Assembly (NCBI RefSeq): GCF_029238675.1
Contig: NZ_JAQWFR010000008.1
Span: 1 to 64,000, forward strand
Origin: Oceanicoccus sp.
GTDB lineage: Bacteria; Pseudomonadota; Gammaproteobacteria; Pseudomonadales; Dasaniaceae
DNA: 64,000 nt
Direction: 5' to 3'
Shown: in pieces, positions 10,624 through 19,521 of the stretch
Layout of the letters: every line of letters starts with the position of its first letter
Position numbering within the stretch: the first letter of the stretch is position 1
Notes under the pieces: model-generated
Seen by the model: only the letters and a program-made list of their open reading frames with translations
Told to the model about the DNA's origin: nothing
The model's database searches: none
Translations under genes and position numbers: made by a program

Positions 10624-11469
10624 ATGAGCCCAACATCACTCAATTTTGAAAAGCATATTCCTGTTGAAAGCGATCAGTTAACCGCTGTCGATATTCTTTC
10701 CATCCATACAGAACTCTCTAAAAACCAGATTAAAGACGCCATGCAAAAAGGGGCGGTATGGCTTAGCCATCAACAGCAAACACAACGACTACGTCGGGCT
10801 AAAAGTACTTTTTCGGTAGGTGATGAGTTGCACCTTTATTATGACCAACAGATTCTGGCCAGTGAGCCCAACCCTGCAATAATGATCGCCGATGAAGGCA
10901 GCTATAGTCTTTGGTATAAGCCTTATGGAGTGTATTGCCAGGGCACAAAATGGGGGGATCACTGCACTATTAATCGCATCGCCGAGAGGCAATTGCAGCG
11001 GCCTTGTTTTATTGTCCATCGCCTGGATAGAGCCACAACGGGGTTGGTAATTGTGGCCCATAAAAAAACTGCCACTGCGGCGCTGGCTGCTTTATTTGAA
11101 CAGCGACAGGTTGAAAAGCATTATCAAGCAATTGTTGCGGGTCACTTTCCGGCGGTAGACAAAGCTGAAACGATTAACAGCCCCGTTGATGGCAAGCCTG
11201 CGGTTAGTCATATTAAAACGGTGTCGAGCAACGAACAATTCTCGCTGGTCAGTATCCATATTGAAACTGGTCGCAAACATCAAATACGGCAGCATTTAAG
11301 CCGTGCGGGGTTTCCGATTGTGGGTGACCGGCTGTATGGAAACACGCCGCAATACGACCGGGATTTGCAACTATGTTGTTACGAGCTTCGGTTTCAGTGT
11401 CCGATTGATGGTAGCCTGAAACACTACTTATTGGATCAGGCCCTGACTCTGTCACTGCTGGATCTGTGA
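10624..11469 (+). CDS. RluA-family pseudouridine synthase
   Basis: It converts uridine to pseudouridine in ribosomal or transfer RNA. The catalytic motif HRLDRATTGLV (about residues 133-143) contains the essential Asp. The C-terminal GRKHQIRQHLSRAGFPIVGDRLYG block is typical of the family. Residues about 20-75 resemble a degenerate S4 RNA-binding module. At 281 residues it is in the normal range. The exact target position cannot be read from the sequence. It is convergent with the TPM genes and only 25 bp from them. Confidence 0.93.
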   Translation: MSPTSLNFEKHIPVESDQLTAVDILSIHTELSKNQIKDAMQKGAVWLSHQQQTQRLRRAKSTFSVGDELHLYYDQQILASEPNPAIMIADEGSYSLWYKPYGVYCQGTKWGDHCTINRIAERQLQRPCFIVHRLDRATTGLVIVAHKKTATAALAALFEQRQVEKHYQAIVAGHFPAVDKAETINSPVDGKPAVSHIKTVSSNEQFSLVSIHIETGRKHQIRQHLSRAGFPIVGDRLYGNTPQYDRDLQLCCYELRFQCPIDGSLKHYLLDQALTLSLLDL

Positions 11470-11494
11470 CAGGAAATTCTTTTAAAAATAGTGG

Positions 11495-12115
11495 TCAGAT
11501 CAATATCAAATGGTTTGGCAATTCATTTTTGCTACTAGTCGCTGGTGAATGCTGCGCTAGCAAATCACCACAGGCATTAATGCAAGCAATTAAACCCTGC
11601 TGGGTTTGCCCTGCTTTAATCGCCGCAATAAAGTCATCAACAATACCCTGCCACTGCTCCGCAGAAACATGCTGATTAATTCCCCTATCAGCAATAATTT
11701 CTACATAGTGCTCGGCCTCAGAAACAAAGATCAACACACCACAGTCTTGCTCGGTGTGATGCAGGTTGTTGTCTAAAAATTGCCGGCGCGCCAAATTCGA
11801 TGCCCGCCAATATTTTACCGAGGAAGGAATGATCCTGAACAGGATAAAAGGTAGCCTTAATACGGCTGCCAATAGGGCAAAAACACCTAATTGCCAGAAC
11901 AGAATATCCAGTGTTTCCAGCCAGACACCACTTAACCAAATAACGCCCGGTGCTAACAGCGCTAATACTGCCGCCCACAAAGTGGGGATATAACGATAAT
12001 CATCAGCCTGCCCTGCCAACACAGTGACTAGCTCAGCATCAGTCTGTTTTTCTACTTCATTAATAGCATCACTGACTGCTTGCAACTGACTTTCTTCTAA
12101 TAAACTCATTACCAA
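11495..12115 (-). CDS. TPM-domain membrane protein (DUF477 type)
   Basis: This 206-residue protein has an N-terminal TPM-like segment (LEESQLQAVSDAINEVEKQT) split by two membrane helices at about 48-66 and 70-92. The rest of the TPM domain follows (CGVLIFVSEAEHYVEIIADRGI, then WQGIVDDFIAAIKAGQ). The TPM domain occurs in proteins implicated in photosystem repair and membrane stress; the function in bacteria is not clear. It overlaps the upstream TPM gene by 7 bp and is the last gene of a lemA-TPM-TPM operon. Confidence 0.88.
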   Translation of the reverse strand: MVMSLLEESQLQAVSDAINEVEKQTDAELVTVLAGQADDYRYIPTLWAAVLALLAPGVIWLSGVWLETLDILFWQLGVFALLAAVLRLPFILFRIIPSSVKYWRASNLARRQFLDNNLHHTEQDCGVLIFVSEAEHYVEIIADRGINQHVSAEQWQGIVDDFIAAIKAGQTQQGLIACINACGDLLAQHSPATSSKNELPNHLILI

Positions 12116-12870
12116 CCTCCCGAAGCGCCGCCGCCACCAAAACCGCCGCCACCGCCTCCGAAGCCGCCACCGCCAAAACCACCACTGCGACGACCACCAA
12201 AGCCGCCGCCTACGCCATAGCCAGAACCATACCCAGAACCATACCCAGAACCATAGCGACTACCATAACCACCAAATCCGCGCCTTGAAGAACCTAAGCC
12301 CAAGAAAGGACCCAACAGTATCAATAGCAGCAAAAACCCAAAATACCCTGAGCCACGCTTGTTAGTGCGGGATTTACGCTCGACCATTTTATATTCACCC
12401 CCTAAGGCATCAATAATCGCCGTAACACCCCGGCCAATACCATTGGCAAACTGGCGCCGTTTAAACTCAGGCAAAATCACCCCCTGAATAATATTGGCAC
12501 TGATGGCATCGGTAAGCGTTCCCTCAAGACCATAGCCCACTTCAATCCGCACTTTACGTTCGGCTTTGGCAACGATGAATAGCACACCATTATCCTGGCC
12601 CTTCTGCCCAATGCCCCACTCGCGCCCCAACTGATAACCAAATTCTTCAATGCTATAACCCTGTAAATCATCAAAGGTGGCCACTACCACTTGATTGCCA
12701 GTAGCTTGTTCATGGGCTTGCAGTTGCTGACCCAGTTGGCGCTTTGCAGAGTTACTTAAGTAAGAGGCAGCATCAACCACCTGTCCGCTGAGTTTGGGGA
12801 ACTCTGGCGCAGCCTGGGAGAAACTGACCCAACAGCAAAGCAAGCCAACCAGCAGTTTTGAAATAGCCAT
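12109..12870 (-). CDS. Secreted TPM-domain protein with Gly-rich tail (YgcG family)
   Basis: Residues 1-20 form a signal peptide ending around SFSQA-A. A TPM domain follows (about 28-150, with NQVVVATFDDLQGYSIEEFGYQLGR and the VEVGYGLEG-type motif). One membrane helix lies at about 175-192 and a long Gly/Tyr/Ser/Phe tail ends GGASGGW. This is the YgcG architecture, usually found next to lemA, as here. The low-complexity DNA behind the tail is a likely source of length variation. Its start codon abuts the end of lemA. Confidence 0.9.
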   Translation of the reverse strand: MAISKLLVGLLCCWVSFSQAAPEFPKLSGQVVDAASYLSNSAKRQLGQQLQAHEQATGNQVVVATFDDLQGYSIEEFGYQLGREWGIGQKGQDNGVLFIVAKAERKVRIEVGYGLEGTLTDAISANIIQGVILPEFKRRQFANGIGRGVTAIIDALGGEYKMVERKSRTNKRGSGYFGFLLLLILLGPFLGLGSSRRGFGGYGSRYGSGYGSGYGSGYGVGGGFGGRRSGGFGGGGFGGGGGGFGGGGASGGW

Positions 12871-13451
12871 TAAAACGCTACCGCAGGGGCAGCTTCAGCG
12901 CCTTGCGTTGTCGCCTGGTAGGTATCTCTAATCGGCATATCGCTATACATTAATGAATGCCAAATCTTACCCGGGAAGGTACGGATTTCAGTGTTATAGA
13001 TTTCCACTGCAGCAATATAGTCACGGCGAGCTACCGATATACGATTTTCGGTGCCTTCAAGTTGAGACTGTAAAGCGAGAAAATTCTGGTTGGATTTTAA
13101 ATCAGGGTAGCGCTCTACCACCACCATTAGCCGCTTTAAAGCACTGCCTAGCTGGCTTTGGGCAGCTTCAAACTTTTGCAGAGCCTCCGGGTTATTTAAC
13201 ACATCCCCGGATACCTGCATAGAAGACACTTTGGAGCGGGCCTCTACCACCGCCGTTAAGGTTTCTTTTTCCTGGGCAGCATAGCCTTTAACCGTTGCCA
13301 CAAGGTTAGGAATAAGGTCTGCCCTGCGCTGATATTGGTTCTGCACCTGCGCCCAGCTGGACTTCACCTTTTCATCATTGGTAGGGATGTTATTGATTCC
13401 ACAGCCAACCAAGGTCACCGAAACAAGTAATAGCGTTAGAAGTCTAATCAT
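12870..13451 (-). CDS. lemA: LemA family lipoprotein
   Basis: This 193-residue LemA-type protein is a helical bundle on a membrane anchor. The N-terminus has a lipobox (TLVGC, Cys17), so it is probably a lipoprotein. The LemA core is clear: QVQNQYQRRADLIPNLVATVKGYA near residues 35-58 and ENRISVARRDYIAAVEIYN near 131-149. It is the first gene of the operon with the two TPM proteins. The molecular role of this trio is not established; an envelope-related task is a guess from the lipobox and the neighbouring signal peptide. Confidence 0.95.
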   Translation of the reverse strand: MIRLLTLLLVSVTLVGCGINNIPTNDEKVKSSWAQVQNQYQRRADLIPNLVATVKGYAAQEKETLTAVVEARSKVSSMQVSGDVLNNPEALQKFEAAQSQLGSALKRLMVVVERYPDLKSNQNFLALQSQLEGTENRISVARRDYIAAVEIYNTEIRTFPGKIWHSLMYSDMPIRDTYQATTQGAEAAPAVAF

Positions 13452-13566
13452 GATGTTCTATTCCTTTGATTATTAGCAGCGCGATAGTAGCACGATACCC
13501 CTCTGGAATAGTCATAAATCAGGCTGTTTTTATACGCTAATACACTGATTTTTATCCCGAATTCGG

Positions 13567-13595
13567 CTTGTTCCCGAAAGGCATTTCGGTATAAT
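13567..13595 (+). promoter_or_regulatory. Sigma-70 promoter of tRNA-Pro
   Basis: There is a -35 element CTTGTT (13567-13572), a 17-bp spacer and a perfect -10 TATAAT (13590-13595). The tRNA begins 36 bp downstream. Confidence 0.7.
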
Positions 13596-13625
13596 GGCCG
13601 TCCTCCAAACTGCTAGGCAGTTAAA

Positions 13626-13707
<82 letters not shown>

Positions 13708-13855
13708 AATTCCTTCTATTTATCAATCGGTTACGCTGGCAGTACATTAAAACTGTCAGCGCGCAACCTCCTGCGTGACTTCCACGCTTATAGCCCTTCC
13801 CTTCCGGGCTCTACCCCAAACAATTCTTAAGATAAGACAGCGCTTGCACCAATAA

Positions 13856-13875
13856 TGATATGTTGTATCATATCA
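13856..13875. promoter_or_regulatory. Zur-like palindrome upstream of the COG0523 gene
   Basis: GATATGTTGTATCATATC sits in a 20-bp palindrome with 7-bp perfect arms, 52 bp before the COG0523 start codon. It differs at two positions from the symmetric Zur-type operator GATATGTTATAACATATC. An almost identical copy lies at 17733-17752. The binding protein is inferred from gene content, not from this motif alone. Confidence 0.7.
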
Positions 13876-13927
13876 AATTAACTTTACCACCACTCATCAA
13901 TTCGCCAATATCGGAGCGTTCCATACA

Positions 13928-15127
13928 ATGACTCGATTACCCGTAACTGTGCTATCAGGTTTTCTTGGTGCCGGTAAGACAACAGTACTAAGCCATGTCT
14001 TGAATAACCGCCAAGGCAAGAAAGTAGCCGTTATCGTCAATGACATGAGCGAGATCAACATCGATGCTGCTATGGTGCAGAGCGACGTTGAACTGAGCCG
14101 CCAGGAAGAGAAGTTGGTTGAGATGAGCAATGGCTGTATCTGCTGTACCCTGCGTGAAGACTTACTGCTCGAGATTAATAAGCTGGCTCAAGACGGGCGA
14201 TTCGATTACCTGATGATTGAATCAACCGGTATTTCCGAGCCTTTGCCGGTGGCTGAGACCTTTACTTTTGCGGATGAAAAAGGCGACTCATTATCCGATG
14301 TGGCGACACTGGACACCATGGTTACGGTGGTAGACGCAGTAAACTTCCTGAAGGACTACGATGAAGCCAGGAATTTACAGGAAACTGGTGAATCTCTAGG
14401 GGAAGAAGACGAGCGCAGTGTTGCAGACTTACTGGTTGATCAAGTCGAGTTTGCTGATGTGTTGCTGATTAGCAAAACGGATTTAGTAGAGCAATCTGAT
14501 ATAGACCGATTGGTTGCCATTTTAAAGACACTCAATACCCATGCCCGAATAATCCCTATCGCCGATGGCAACGTCAATATCGATGATGTGCTTAATACCG
14601 GTTTATTCAATTTTGAACGTGCGCAACAAGCCCCCGGCTGGCTTAAAGAGATGCGTGGTGAACACGTCCCCGAAACCGAAGAATACGGCATTGGCAGTTT
14701 CAGCTATCTCGCCCGCCGTCCATTTGATCCGGAAAAGTTTTACAACTTTCTTCACAACACAAAAAACTACGGCAAGTTGATTCGTTCCAAAGGTTACTTT
14801 TGGCTAGCCACTCGCCCCGAATTTGCTGGCCAGTGGAGCCAGGCAGGTGGTATTGCGCGATATGGTTTTGCGGGCATGTTTTGGAAATCTACACCTAAGG
14901 ACAATTGGCCTACAGACCCTGAATACCTTGCTTCAATTGAGGAGAATTGGGTGGAGCCCTTTGGAGATATGCGCCAGGAGCTTGTGTTTATCGGCCAAAG
15001 TTTAGATCAGGAAGCAATGACCCGTGCTCTCGACGATTGCCTGTTATCGGAAGAGGACGTTCTAAGGGGTAAGGAGTATTGGAAAACACTGCGCGATCCG
15101 TTTCCTGCCTGGAGGCATGGCGAATAG
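13928..15127 (+). CDS. COG0523 (CobW/ZigA-type) metal-chaperone GTPase
   Basis: This G3E-family GTPase is thought to insert zinc into client proteins during zinc starvation. It has a Walker A motif GAGKTT at residues 14-19, the signature metal site GCICC (Cys70, Cys72, Cys73), an NKxD-equivalent SKTD, and a C-terminal CobW-C domain from about 250. At 399 residues it is the usual length of the ZigA/YciC class. A Zur-like palindrome lies just upstream. The next genes are classic companions of zinc-regulated COG0523 proteins (HisI paralogue, dihydroorotase and QueD remnants), which supports the zinc role. Confidence 0.93.
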   Translation: MTRLPVTVLSGFLGAGKTTVLSHVLNNRQGKKVAVIVNDMSEINIDAAMVQSDVELSRQEEKLVEMSNGCICCTLREDLLLEINKLAQDGRFDYLMIESTGISEPLPVAETFTFADEKGDSLSDVATLDTMVTVVDAVNFLKDYDEARNLQETGESLGEEDERSVADLLVDQVEFADVLLISKTDLVEQSDIDRLVAILKTLNTHARIIPIADGNVNIDDVLNTGLFNFERAQQAPGWLKEMRGEHVPETEEYGIGSFSYLARRPFDPEKFYNFLHNTKNYGKLIRSKGYFWLATRPEFAGQWSQAGGIARYGFAGMFWKSTPKDNWPTDPEYLASIEENWVEPFGDMRQELVFIGQSLDQEAMTRALDDCLLSEEDVLRGKEYWKTLRDPFPAWRHGE

Positions 15128-15137
15128 CGCGTTTAAA

Positions 15138-15304
15138 GCACATTCATTTGCGAAAACTGCAACAAAGTTAAAGAAATCAACATTAAACCCTCGATGATAG
15201 AAGAGATGAATACGACCGTTCAAGAAGCAGGTTTTAAACTGTCGAATCCCAAGATTGAACTGGGCTGTATGTGCGAAGAATGCGACAAACAAGGCAACTA
15301 TTAA
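15138..15304 (+). pseudogene. Remnant of a Fur-family (Zur-like) regulator, C-terminal part
   Basis: Reading in frame from about 15149 gives FICENCNKVKEIN, then EEMNTTVQEAGFKLSNPKIE, then GCMCEEC and a stop at 15302-15304. This is the metal-binding dimerisation half of a Fur/Zur protein with both CxxC pairs. The upstream part is missing, and one base appears lost before FIC (GCACATTCATTTGC for GCACATTTCATTTGC). It lies 10 bp after the COG0523 gene. It is too short to act as a DNA-binding repressor. Confidence 0.75.
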
Positions 15305-15386
15305 TTAGTTTTAATGTGTTTTATAGAGATGTATTGATGGATGCACTACATGATTCCATTGCTACTCTAATAGATAGGGTATCAAC

Positions 15387-15812
15387 ATGTATCGTAAGTT
15401 TTTTCATTCTATAGAAAACCTCTCAGATAAAGATAGTCTGTCACTCAATACTGTCATTGAGAATTTGTCATTCAATGATTCAAAACTGATCCCGGTCATT
15501 ACCCAAGACGCCGAAAGCAAAGAAGTGCTTATGTTTGCATGGATGAACAGAGAAGCTCTGGAGCAGACCCTGGAGACAAAACGTATGACCTATTGGTCCC
15601 GTAGCCGTCAGCAGCTTTGGGTTAAAGGCGAAACAAGCGGACATAGCCAAACACTGGTTTCTATGGCCTTTGATTGCGATGGTGATGCTGTACTGTGTCT
15701 TATTGATCAGTCAGGAGCAGCATGTCATACAGGACGTCCTGGCTGCTTCTATTTAAAAGTTGATACTGAAAAACAACGTGTGCTTATTTCCGCAGATGCA
15801 TCAAAAACATGA
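15387..15812 (+). CDS. hisI: Phosphoribosyl-AMP cyclohydrolase paralogue (HisI2)
   Basis: It opens the purine ring of phosphoribosyl-AMP in histidine synthesis. The core motifs are MFAWMNREAL, TYWSRSRQQLWVKGETSG, the metal site DCDGDAVLC and GAACHTGRPGCFY, which together supply the conserved Asp and Cys ligands. At 141 residues it carries about 30 extra N-terminal residues relative to common HisI. The location beside COG0523 and other Zn-enzyme paralogues, away from a his operon, indicates a zinc-starvation duplicate. Its stop overlaps the start of the broken dihydroorotase gene (ATGA), so they once formed one operon. Confidence 0.9.
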   Translation: MYRKFFHSIENLSDKDSLSLNTVIENLSFNDSKLIPVITQDAESKEVLMFAWMNREALEQTLETKRMTYWSRSRQQLWVKGETSGHSQTLVSMAFDCDGDAVLCLIDQSGAACHTGRPGCFYLKVDTEKQRVLISADASKT

Positions 15813-16151
15813 GTTCTACATTGATTAAAAATGCCCGCATAGTCAACGAAGGTAAAATCATTGAGGCCGACCTTAGAATCTCGGGGCAACGCATCAGCCA
15901 TATAGATAACGAGTTAACGTCAACGCATCAAGACCAGATTGTCGAAGCAAATGGGCAATACCTGTTACTAAGGCTTGACTCATAAGGGTTCGATTGCCAC
16001 TGAGTCGCGAGCAGCCGTTGCCGGTGGCATCACTAGCTTTTTGGAAAATGTTCCCTTAGTTACCGACTACTGGTTTAACGTTGAACACCAGGAAAGCTTG
16101 CATGCCCACAATGCTGTAGTCATTGACCAAAAGCACGTCGATAAAAAATAA
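15809..16151 (+). pseudogene. Dihydroorotase-like pseudogene (internal deletion and frameshift)
   Basis: The frame opens SSTLIKNARIVNEGKIIEAD, then DLRISGQRISHI and NGQYLL, the start of a class I dihydroorotase/dihydropyrimidinase. It then stops after LDS. One frame over, the sequence continues GLTHKGSIATESRAAVAGG and ITSF, also dihydroorotase, so about 10 residues including the metal-binding HxH region are gone. A further tail (NVPLVTDYW...HVDKK, ending at 16151) I do not recognise. Most of the enzyme is absent. Dihydroorotase paralogues are common in Zur regulons, which fits this cluster. Confidence 0.8.
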
Positions 16152-16316
16152 CTTATTCAAATAATTTATTGGAAACAATCATTCCGATCAATTATGCGAT
16201 TCGTTGAATAAAATACGAGTACGAGCCAAAGTTGATACAAGCATTGAAAAAATTAGTTATAATATTCGCCAAGTTAGCAGGCTGAAATAGTAATACATTT
16301 AATTGAAGGCAAAAAA

Positions 16317-16682
16317 ATGAATCAGACCGAAATCGCAGCATTATTTGATCAGTGGAATAATGCATTACAAACGGGTAACCCGAAAAATGTAGTGGCGCTT
16401 TACGAAACTAACGCCATATTGCTACCCACAGTATCGAATAAGGTTCGTCATAACCACGAAGAAATTGAAGATTACTTTGTTCATTTTCTCGCCAAAGGCC
16501 CACAGGGAAAAATCAATGAATCTAATATCCGTACCTTTGACAATATCGCTATCAACTCAGGTGTTTATACCTTTACTTTCAAAGATGGTGCTGTGGTTCG
16601 GGCGCGTTTCAGTTATGTCTATCGCTTCAATGGCGAAAACTGGAAGATCATCGAGCACCACTCATCAGCTATGCCCGAGTAA
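16317..16682 (+). CDS. SgcJ/EcaC-type NTF2-like protein
   Basis: This 121-residue single-domain protein has the NTF2/DUF4440 fold. The pattern is EIAALFDQWNNALQTGNPKNV (helix), YETNAILLPT, a central IEDYFVHFL helix, and beta strands ending NGENWKIIEHHSSAMPE. The family includes calcium/calmodulin kinase II association-domain relatives and small enzymes; the function here is unknown. It is intact, while the genes on both sides are broken, and has a plausible AAGGC site. Its place in the zinc cluster is the only hint of a role. Confidence 0.8.
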   Translation: MNQTEIAALFDQWNNALQTGNPKNVVALYETNAILLPTVSNKVRHNHEEIEDYFVHFLAKGPQGKINESNIRTFDNIAINSGVYTFTFKDGAVVRARFSYVYRFNGENWKIIEHHSSAMPE

Positions 16683-16713
16683 TTTTTTGCAGTATCAGGC
16701 TATATAGATCCAC

Positions 16714-17137
16714 ATGCTTTTATTTGTTAACGACCTCACTGTCATAGATTTTTCCTATCTCTGTGAAAATCGCGGTATTGTAGGAGATATTAATACCACA
16801 GGCCAATCCAGTCACAACCATCCATCAGACTGGTAATAATGTATGCGTTGACTTCGAGCGACCTGGCAACCAGTCGATTCATCTAAATTGTCCGGATGAA
16901 GCCTACGCATTTTTAGACACGACTAACATCAATAAGGAATCCATTGCAGGTTATCTGCGCGGGATTATCCGGCATGAACTCCCCGCCAATGTGCAACAGT
17001 TACAACTCTCCTTACGAGCAGAGCAGATTGACACAGCTTACTATCATTATAATCATGGCCTGAAAAAACATGATGGCAACTGTCAGCGTATTGTGCATGA
17101 GGGTGTTGGAAAAGGTGCTATCGCTATTTCAAATTGA
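16714..17137 (+). pseudogene. QueD-like (6-carboxytetrahydropterin synthase) pseudogene
   Basis: The first frame reads LFVNDLTVIDFSYLCENRGIVGD and soon stops at tandem TAA/TAG-type codons near 16835. A second frame continues NVCVDFERPGNQSIHLNCPD, later LRGIIRHELPANVQQLQLSL and HYNHGLKKHDGNCQRIVHE, ending at 17137. The order matches the long two-part QueD homologues, but the first zinc histidines are missing, the middle is frameshifted and the end is truncated. It is a clear relic in the zinc cluster. Confidence 0.75.
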
Positions 17138-17167
17138 GCATTTAATTTTTACTATACGGGAAAAACG

Positions 17168-17698
17168 ATGATCTTGGCGGGAAAAGAAATTGAATCGAGA
17201 ATTGGTGATGACATTGTTATTGAGCCCTTTGATAAAACGAGGATCAATCCCAATAGCTATAACTTAACCTTGCACAATGAACTGCTCGTTTACAAAGATT
17301 CATTGCTCGATATGAAGGAGAATAATGAAGTCGAGCAATTAATCATCCCGAAAGAAGGATTAATATTAGAACCCAATCGTTTATATCTGGGCAGAACCGT
17401 CGAGCATACTGAAACTAAAAACTTAGTTCCTATGTTAGAGGGCCGCTCTTCGATTGGAAGGCTTGGTCTTTTCGTTCATGTAACCGCAGGTTTTGGCGAT
17501 GTGGGTTTTAAAGGCTTTTGGACTTTAGAGATCTTCTGCGTTCAACCTATCAAAATTTACCCAAACGTCGAAGTATGCCAAATTTATTACCATACAATTG
17601 AAGGGGATCACGAAAACTATTCGGGTGGTAAATATCAAAATAACCAGGGTATTCAACCAAGCCTGCTATACCGGGACTTCGATATTAAAAATGGCTGA
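17168..17698 (+). CDS. dcd: dCTP deaminase
   Basis: It deaminates dCTP to dUTP for thymidylate synthesis and belongs to the trimeric dUTPase fold. The conserved block EGRSSIGRLGLFVHVTAGFGD (about residues 90-110) holds the catalytic Glu and phosphate contacts, followed by GFWTLE. At 176 residues it is slightly shorter than the common 188-residue form. Dcd needs no zinc, whereas dCMP deaminase does, so a role as a zinc-sparing bypass would fit this cluster (inference). It starts 31 bp after the QueD relic. Confidence 0.92.
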   Translation: MILAGKEIESRIGDDIVIEPFDKTRINPNSYNLTLHNELLVYKDSLLDMKENNEVEQLIIPKEGLILEPNRLYLGRTVEHTETKNLVPMLEGRSSIGRLGLFVHVTAGFGDVGFKGFWTLEIFCVQPIKIYPNVEVCQIYYHTIEGDHENYSGGKYQNNQGIQPSLLYRDFDIKNG

Positions 17699-17732
17699 GT
17701 TTGATAGAGCTTAATAAGCACTGCTCCATCTG

Positions 17733-17752
17733 TGATATATTGTATCATATCG
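17733..17752. promoter_or_regulatory. Second Zur-like palindrome
   Basis: GATATATTGTATCATATC differs by one base from the copy at 13856-13875 over 18 bp. It lies downstream of dcd and about 40 bp before the DUF1826 relic, so it may be the operator of a gene that is now gone. Confidence 0.65.
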
Positions 17753-17788
17753 GTCCAGTCATCTAACGAATTAAGTTAATTTGACTTG

Positions 17789-17911
17789 GGCCAGGCAGGT
17801 CTTCGTATTTTATTGAAAGGTGAGCTTTGGGAAGGGAATGAAGGCGCGGGTTTAGTGCATCGCTCGCCATCTCTGTCAGCCGGTGAACGACGTCTGTTAT
17901 TAACAACTTGA
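17789..17911 (+). pseudogene. DUF1826 protein remnant, C-terminal end
   Basis: In frame, the sequence reads LRILLKGELWEGNEGAGLVH followed by RSPSLSAGERRLLLTT and a stop. This matches the conserved end of DUF1826 proteins (LKGE.W.GNEG.G.VHRSP), which are usual neighbours of zinc-regulated COG0523 genes. The rest of the gene is absent. The following 200 bp have no recognisable frame. Confidence 0.65.
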
Positions 17912-18120
17912 TGCGATTTCTTAGCCCCTCTTATTAAAGGTCGCAATACCGACTTCAATCTCTCACTGGTACTTCGGTATAGACCTTTACTTCTCTATAG
18001 AAACTGGCATGCTTTGTTAGTCTGGACTAGAAACAGAAACACAGTAATAAAACGCGGAAAGCCCATGCCTATATCCATAAAACGCTCAACTAATAGAGAC
18101 TACCCCCATAGGGAGATTAA

Positions 18121-18681
18121 GTGAGCGTTATACAAATCGATAAAGCACTCTATATTGGTCAAGGCTTGGATAGGGAATGCTACCTCCACCCGGATGACCC
18201 CGGCAAATGTATTAAAATCACTATCTCTGGTGATTACCGGCAACATAACGACGACATTAAGTACTACAACCGGCTGCAAAAACGCGATATTTGCTGGCAG
18301 CAAGTTGCCCGCTTTTATGGACTTTGCACTACCAGCTCGGGGAGCGGCTTAATATTTGAGGTTGTCCGGGATTTTGATGGCAGTATCTCCAGAAGTCTAA
18401 GGGACTATATTCGTAATAATGGTCACCCAATAGATAAAGCACAGCTCCATCAGGAACTGTCACGGCTAAAAGATTACCTGCTTGAACACGCCATTATTAT
18501 GCGGGATTTAAAGGACGACAATATACTGCTGCAACGGCTCGATCAGAATGAGACTAGACTCGTGGTTATTGACGGTATTGGCAATAATGAATTTATTCCT
18601 ATTTCCGAGCTTACCCCTGTATTTACCCGTATGAAAATCAACCGCAAATGGGAAAAGTTCATTAGGAAACTACAAGCCTGA
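18121..18681 (+). CDS. yrbL: YrbL family kinase-like protein
   Basis: This 186-residue protein resembles the PhoP-regulated YrbL family, a small protein-kinase-like fold. It has an LHPDDPGKCIKI strand-loop (residues about 21-32), the HRD-like segment HAIIMRDLKDDNILL (about 133-147) and DGIGNNEFIP in place of the DFG region. Asp and Asn of RDLKDDN are present, so phosphotransfer is possible. The start is GTG with AGGGAG about 8 bp upstream. The start region precedes the conserved first strand, so it looks complete. The substrate is unknown. Confidence 0.82.
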   Translation: MSVIQIDKALYIGQGLDRECYLHPDDPGKCIKITISGDYRQHNDDIKYYNRLQKRDICWQQVARFYGLCTTSSGSGLIFEVVRDFDGSISRSLRDYIRNNGHPIDKAQLHQELSRLKDYLLEHAIIMRDLKDDNILLQRLDQNETRLVVIDGIGNNEFIPISELTPVFTRMKINRKWEKFIRKLQA

Positions 18682-18728
18682 ACTATAAACCTGAACTACA
18701 AACCTGAACTACAAACCTGAACTACAGG
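18677..18728. repeat. 13-bp tandem repeat, four copies
   Basis: Four head-to-tail units of CCTGAACTACAAA (the first with TATAAA and the last diverging) begin inside the yrbL stop region. The array can lengthen or shorten without touching the coding frame, since the stop codon lies in unit one. Confidence 0.85.
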
Positions 18729-18785
18729 CCAGACCCCTTGATGGGAAAGCTCGCCCGGGCCATCAGCCTGCATTGCCAACGGCAA

Positions 18786-18814
18786 TAAAAAAGGCCGCTC
18801 GGGGAGCGGCCTCT
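18786..18814 (-). terminator. Terminator after merR (usable from both sides)
   Basis: The hairpin GAGGCCGCTC-CCC-GAGCGGCC is followed on the minus strand by TTTTTT. It lies 20 bp beyond the merR stop codon and also faces the end of yrbL. Confidence 0.88.
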
Positions 18815-18834
18815 CAGGATTTAGCAACGGTTGA

Positions 18835-19191
18835 TTAAGCTTTTAATACCAACAGCACATCTTCCAATTCATTAATCATCTGACGGATCATCTGCTTGTA
18901 ATCACCTGGCTCGACATCAGTCTCTTCACCCGACATACGCTGGCGCGCACCGCCAATAGTATAGCCCTGATCATAGAGTAAGCTGCGGATTTGGCGAATC
19001 AGGATAACATCTTCACGCTGATAGTAGCGGCGGTTACCGCGACGCTTAACAGGTTTTAGATTGGGAAATTCTTGCTCCCAATAACGCAATACGTGGGGCT
19101 TAACCGCACACAGGTCACTGACCTCGCCAATGGTAAAGTAACGCTTACCCGGAATTACCGGTAATTCGTCGTTATTGCTCGGTTCCAACAT
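18835..19191 (-). CDS. MerR family transcriptional regulator
   Basis: The protein is a MerR-type regulator of 118 residues, a form commonly encoded directly after ihfA. The winged helix covers residues about 20-60, with [26 protein letters not shown] and [17 protein letters not shown] coiled-coil stretch ends the protein. It lacks the metal-binding cysteines of classical MerR, and the effector is unknown. The gene overlaps the end of ihfA by 20 bp, so the two are co-translated. Confidence 0.93.
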   Translation of the reverse strand: MLEPSNNDELPVIPGKRYFTIGEVSDLCAVKPHVLRYWEQEFPNLKPVKRRGNRRYYQREDVILIRQIRSLLYDQGYTIGGARQRMSGEETDVEPGDYKQMIRQMINELEDVLLVLKA

Positions 19192-19474
19192 GGGCTTCTA
19201 CTCGTGCTTTTAGCTTCTGGCCGGGGCGGAATGTCACCACTCGGCGGGCAGAAATGGGGATCTCTTCCCCTGTTTTTGGATTGCGACCCGGGCGCTGGCT
19301 CTTGTCGCGGAGGTCGAAGTTGCCAAAACCTGACAGCTTCACCTGCTCATTGTCTTCGAGAGAGTGCCGGATCTCTTCAAAGAAGTGTTCTACCACTTCT
19401 TTGGCTTCTCGTTTATTAAGCCCTAACTCTTCATATAGCTTTTCGGCCATTTCGGACTTGGTCAAAGCTGTCAT
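19172..19474 (-). CDS. ihfA: Integration host factor subunit alpha
   Basis: IHF is a DNA-bending heterodimer active in transcription, replication and recombination. This 100-residue chain has the N-terminal helical pair ([18 protein letters not shown]), the beta-arm [18 protein letters not shown] with the DNA-intercalating Pro, and the basic end. Position downstream of pheT is conserved across gammaproteobacteria. Confidence 0.97.
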   Translation of the reverse strand: MTALTKSEMAEKLYEELGLNKREAKEVVEHFFEEIRHSLEDNEQVKLSGFGNFDLRDKSQRPGRNPKTGEEIPISARRVVTFRPGQKLKARVEAHVGTEQ

Positions 19475-19521
19475 TCACTCGCTTCCCATAACTAGTATCG
19501 TCAGCGTGATTGCCGACTTGT

